Source: Lachnospira sp. UBA4285 (GTDB taxonomy: Bacteria > Bacillota > Clostridia > Lachnospirales > Lachnospiraceae). Taken from it: 7,365 bases of DNA. Made by a program: the position numbers and the translations under genes. This document shows positions 6,348 to 7,365 of the stretch, in pieces. The notes under the pieces are model-generated. The model was not told the origin of the DNA. It made no database searches and worked only from the letters and a program-made list of their open reading frames with translations. The DNA lies in NCBI GenBank assembly GCA_002394965.1, contig DGVL01000048.1:1-7365 (forward strand). The letters run 5' to 3'. Each line of letters begins with the position of its first letter. Within the stretch, counting starts at the first letter, position 1.

Positions 6348-7148
6348 TCAAGCGTTCCTTTCTTTAAGTCCCACCGGCAGAACGCACATGCGGCAGCCTC
6401 TCCCGGTTTCCATCCTCCGTATGCACACATCCACCTCAAATGCACGGGAGAGGTGCGCCTCATCGATGATCTCGTCAGCGCTTCCAAAGCAGCTGCTCCC
6501 GTCCCGGTTCAGAAGCAGAGCTTTGTCGGAGACCGCCAGCGCATGCTCCGGATAATGTGTGTTCAGCAGGATCGTCAGCCCCTGCCCGTGGCTCAGCTTC
6601 TGGATCAGATCCAGTACGATCAGCTGATTCCGGAAATCCAGTCCGGTCTCCGGCTCATCCATGATCAGAAGCTCCGGATTCCCGGCCAGAGCCCGGGCGA
6701 TCAGAACAAGCTGAAGCTGACCGCCGCTGATCTCACTGCAGCTGCGGTCGGAGAGATGTGCCACGCCGGCCCTCTCCATCGCCTCCCGCGCAATCGCGCA
6801 GTCCTTTTCGCCGGGCGTCTCAAAGAGCCCCAGGTAAGAGCCACGGCCCATCAGGACCGTCTCCTCCACCGTGTAGGAAAATGTCTGATTTCTGGCCTGG
6901 GGGACATAGGCTGCCCGCCTCCAGAACTCCCGGCTGCTCATGGCATTCCGGTTTTTTCCGTCGATGAGGACCTCCCCTGAATCCCATCTTTGAAATCCGA
7001 GGAGACATTTCATCAGCGTGGTCTTGCCGACGCCGTTTGGCCCGAGGACGGACAGGACCTCTCCCCGGCCGACGTCAATGGATATACCTTTCAGAATCGG
7101 CCTGTCCTTCCGGTACGAAAAGCAGCCGTCCCTGATCTCCAGTTTCAC
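6348..7148 (-). CDS. FecE-type ABC transporter ATP-binding protein
   Basis: The cytoplasmic ATPase of an importer in the siderophore/heme/cobalamin class. With the GTG start it has 266 residues, the usual length. Motifs are Walker A GPNGVGKT at 36-43, Q-loop Gln84 (YVPQ), signature SGGQ at 141-144, Walker B LLIMDEP at 160-166 and switch His198 (NTHYP). The C-terminal tail carries Cys242 and a CxxC pair (Cys252, Cys255), which I do not expect in ordinary FecE proteins. GTG 7146-7148 overlaps the permease stop as GTGA, and GGGAGGT lies eight bases upstream. A longer frame from ATG 7247 would overlap the permease gene by about 100 bases and is rejected. The stop abuts the next ATG with no gap. 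It pairs with the FecCD permease immediately upstream; the transported ligand cannot be told from this subunit. Confidence 0.92.
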   Translation of the reverse strand: MKLEIRDGCFSYRKDRPILKGISIDVGRGEVLSVLGPNGVGKTTLMKCLLGFQRWDSGEVLIDGKNRNAMSSREFWRRAAYVPQARNQTFSYTVEETVLMGRGSYLGLFETPGEKDCAIAREAMERAGVAHLSDRSCSEISGGQLQLVLIARALAGNPELLIMDEPETGLDFRNQLIVLDLIQKLSHGQGLTILLNTHYPEHALAVSDKALLLNRDGSSCFGSADEIIDEAHLSRAFEVDVCIRRMETGRGCRMCVLPVGLKERNA

Positions 7149-7365
7149 GTCTTTATACCTCCCGTCTTTCTGAGCAGCAGGATAAAAACCGGCGCACCGA
7201 TCACAGCCGTCAGGATCGATACGGGAATCTCGGAGGCCGTCGCGCACCGGGCAACGGTGTCGACGATGACCATGAACAGCGCCCCCAGTGCGATAGACGA
7301 CGGGACAGACCGCCGGTTGTCGTTGCCCAGAATCATTCTGGAAATATGCGGAATCAGCAGGCCGA
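7145..7365 (-). CDS. FecCD-family ABC transporter permease, C-terminal 72 residues; 5' end beyond window
   Basis: The inner-membrane channel subunit of a siderophore/heme/cobalamin-type importer. Only the last 72 codons are present, open from the window edge. They begin GLLIPHISRMILG, the conserved coupling segment of FecCD proteins that contacts the ATPase. Next come a hydrophobic helix (ALGALFMVIVDTVA), the conserved EIPVSILTAVIGAPVF motif and a final helix ending LLLRK. Known family members have about 330 residues and some ten membrane helices; the rest, and any extracytoplasmic receptor gene and promoter, would lie to the right of the window. The stop overlaps the ATPase start as GTGA, indicating coupled translation. 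Confidence 0.93.
   Translation of the reverse strand, partial: GLLIPHISRMILGNDNRRSVPSSIALGALFMVIVDTVARCATASEIPVSILTAVIGAPVFILLLRKTGGIKT
7157..7163 (-). promoter_or_regulatory. Ribosome binding site for the GTG start of the FecE-type ATPase
   Basis: GGGAGGT on the minus strand, eight bases before GTG 7146-7148 and inside the end of the permease gene. It decides for the GTG over the ATG at 7245-7247. Confidence 0.75.

Noticed and set aside
6120..6980. A 286-codon plus-strand open frame
   Set aside because: It runs antisense to the FecE-type ATPase and the binding protein. Its Gln/His/Arg-rich composition is typical of a GC-rich complementary frame.
7149..7247. An upstream extension of the FecE-type ATPase from ATG 7247
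   Set aside because: It overlaps the permease gene by about 100 bases and adds residues that do not belong to the family. The GTG at 7146-7148 has an excellent ribosome binding site and a 4-base overlap.
1..7365. CRISPR arrays, insertion sequences, integrase/attachment sites or phage genes, including use of the tRNA-Leu 3' end as an att site
   Set aside because: No direct repeat arrays, transposase or integrase motifs were seen, and I noticed no duplicate of the tRNA 3' end in the window.

Overview
The window looks like a high-GC Firmicute, most likely a gut-type clostridium of the Lachnospiraceae. This is inferred from three things: a class I glutamine synthetase of the Bacillus/Clostridium (GSI-alpha) kind, a long non-canonical glutamyl-tRNA synthetase of a type I associate with Lachnospiraceae, and strong GGAGG-type ribosome binding sites with frequent ATGA gene overlaps. 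No species can be named from sequence alone. All protein genes are on the minus strand. The only plus-strand gene is a tRNA. There is no gene-free stretch over 300 bases, and I saw no mobile element or CRISPR array.

Left block (1-3635, read right to left). A promoter at 3607-3635 (TTGAGT, 17 bases, TAAAAT) precedes a LacX-like aldose 1-epimerase (2643-3536, TTG start). It is followed closely by glutamyl-tRNA synthetase (923-2602) and glutamine synthetase (1-869, cut by the window edge). Gaps of 40 and 53 bases without a visible terminator suggest one transcript. Two of its genes consume or charge glutamate. A perfect 8+8 inverted repeat lies across the predicted transcription start.

Middle (3664-3767). 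A tRNA-Leu(UAG) gene on the plus strand has a possible extended -10 promoter just upstream and a T-run just downstream. It diverges from the epimerase promoter and runs head-on into the end of the right-hand operon.

Right block (3767-7365, read right to left). Five genes are packed with 4-base overlaps or zero spacing. In transcription order they are: the C-terminal end of a FecCD-type ABC permease (cut by the window edge), a FecE-type ATPase, a type-II periplasmic-binding-protein-like protein with no signal peptide, a small P-loop GTPase resembling the HypB/UreG/G3E group with two CxxC motifs, and a second ABC-type ATPase with a helical N-terminal domain and no membrane partner. The packing implies coordinated production. 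I infer a module that imports a metal or metal-bearing cofactor through FecCD/FecE and then handles or inserts it in the cytoplasm. The ligand and target cannot be read from the sequence. This operon is the part of the window most likely to be an undescribed system.

Several starts were moved downstream of the longest open frame because a good ribosome binding site, a 4-base overlap and the family's usual N-terminus agree. These are the epimerase, the synthetase, both ATPases and the GTPase.
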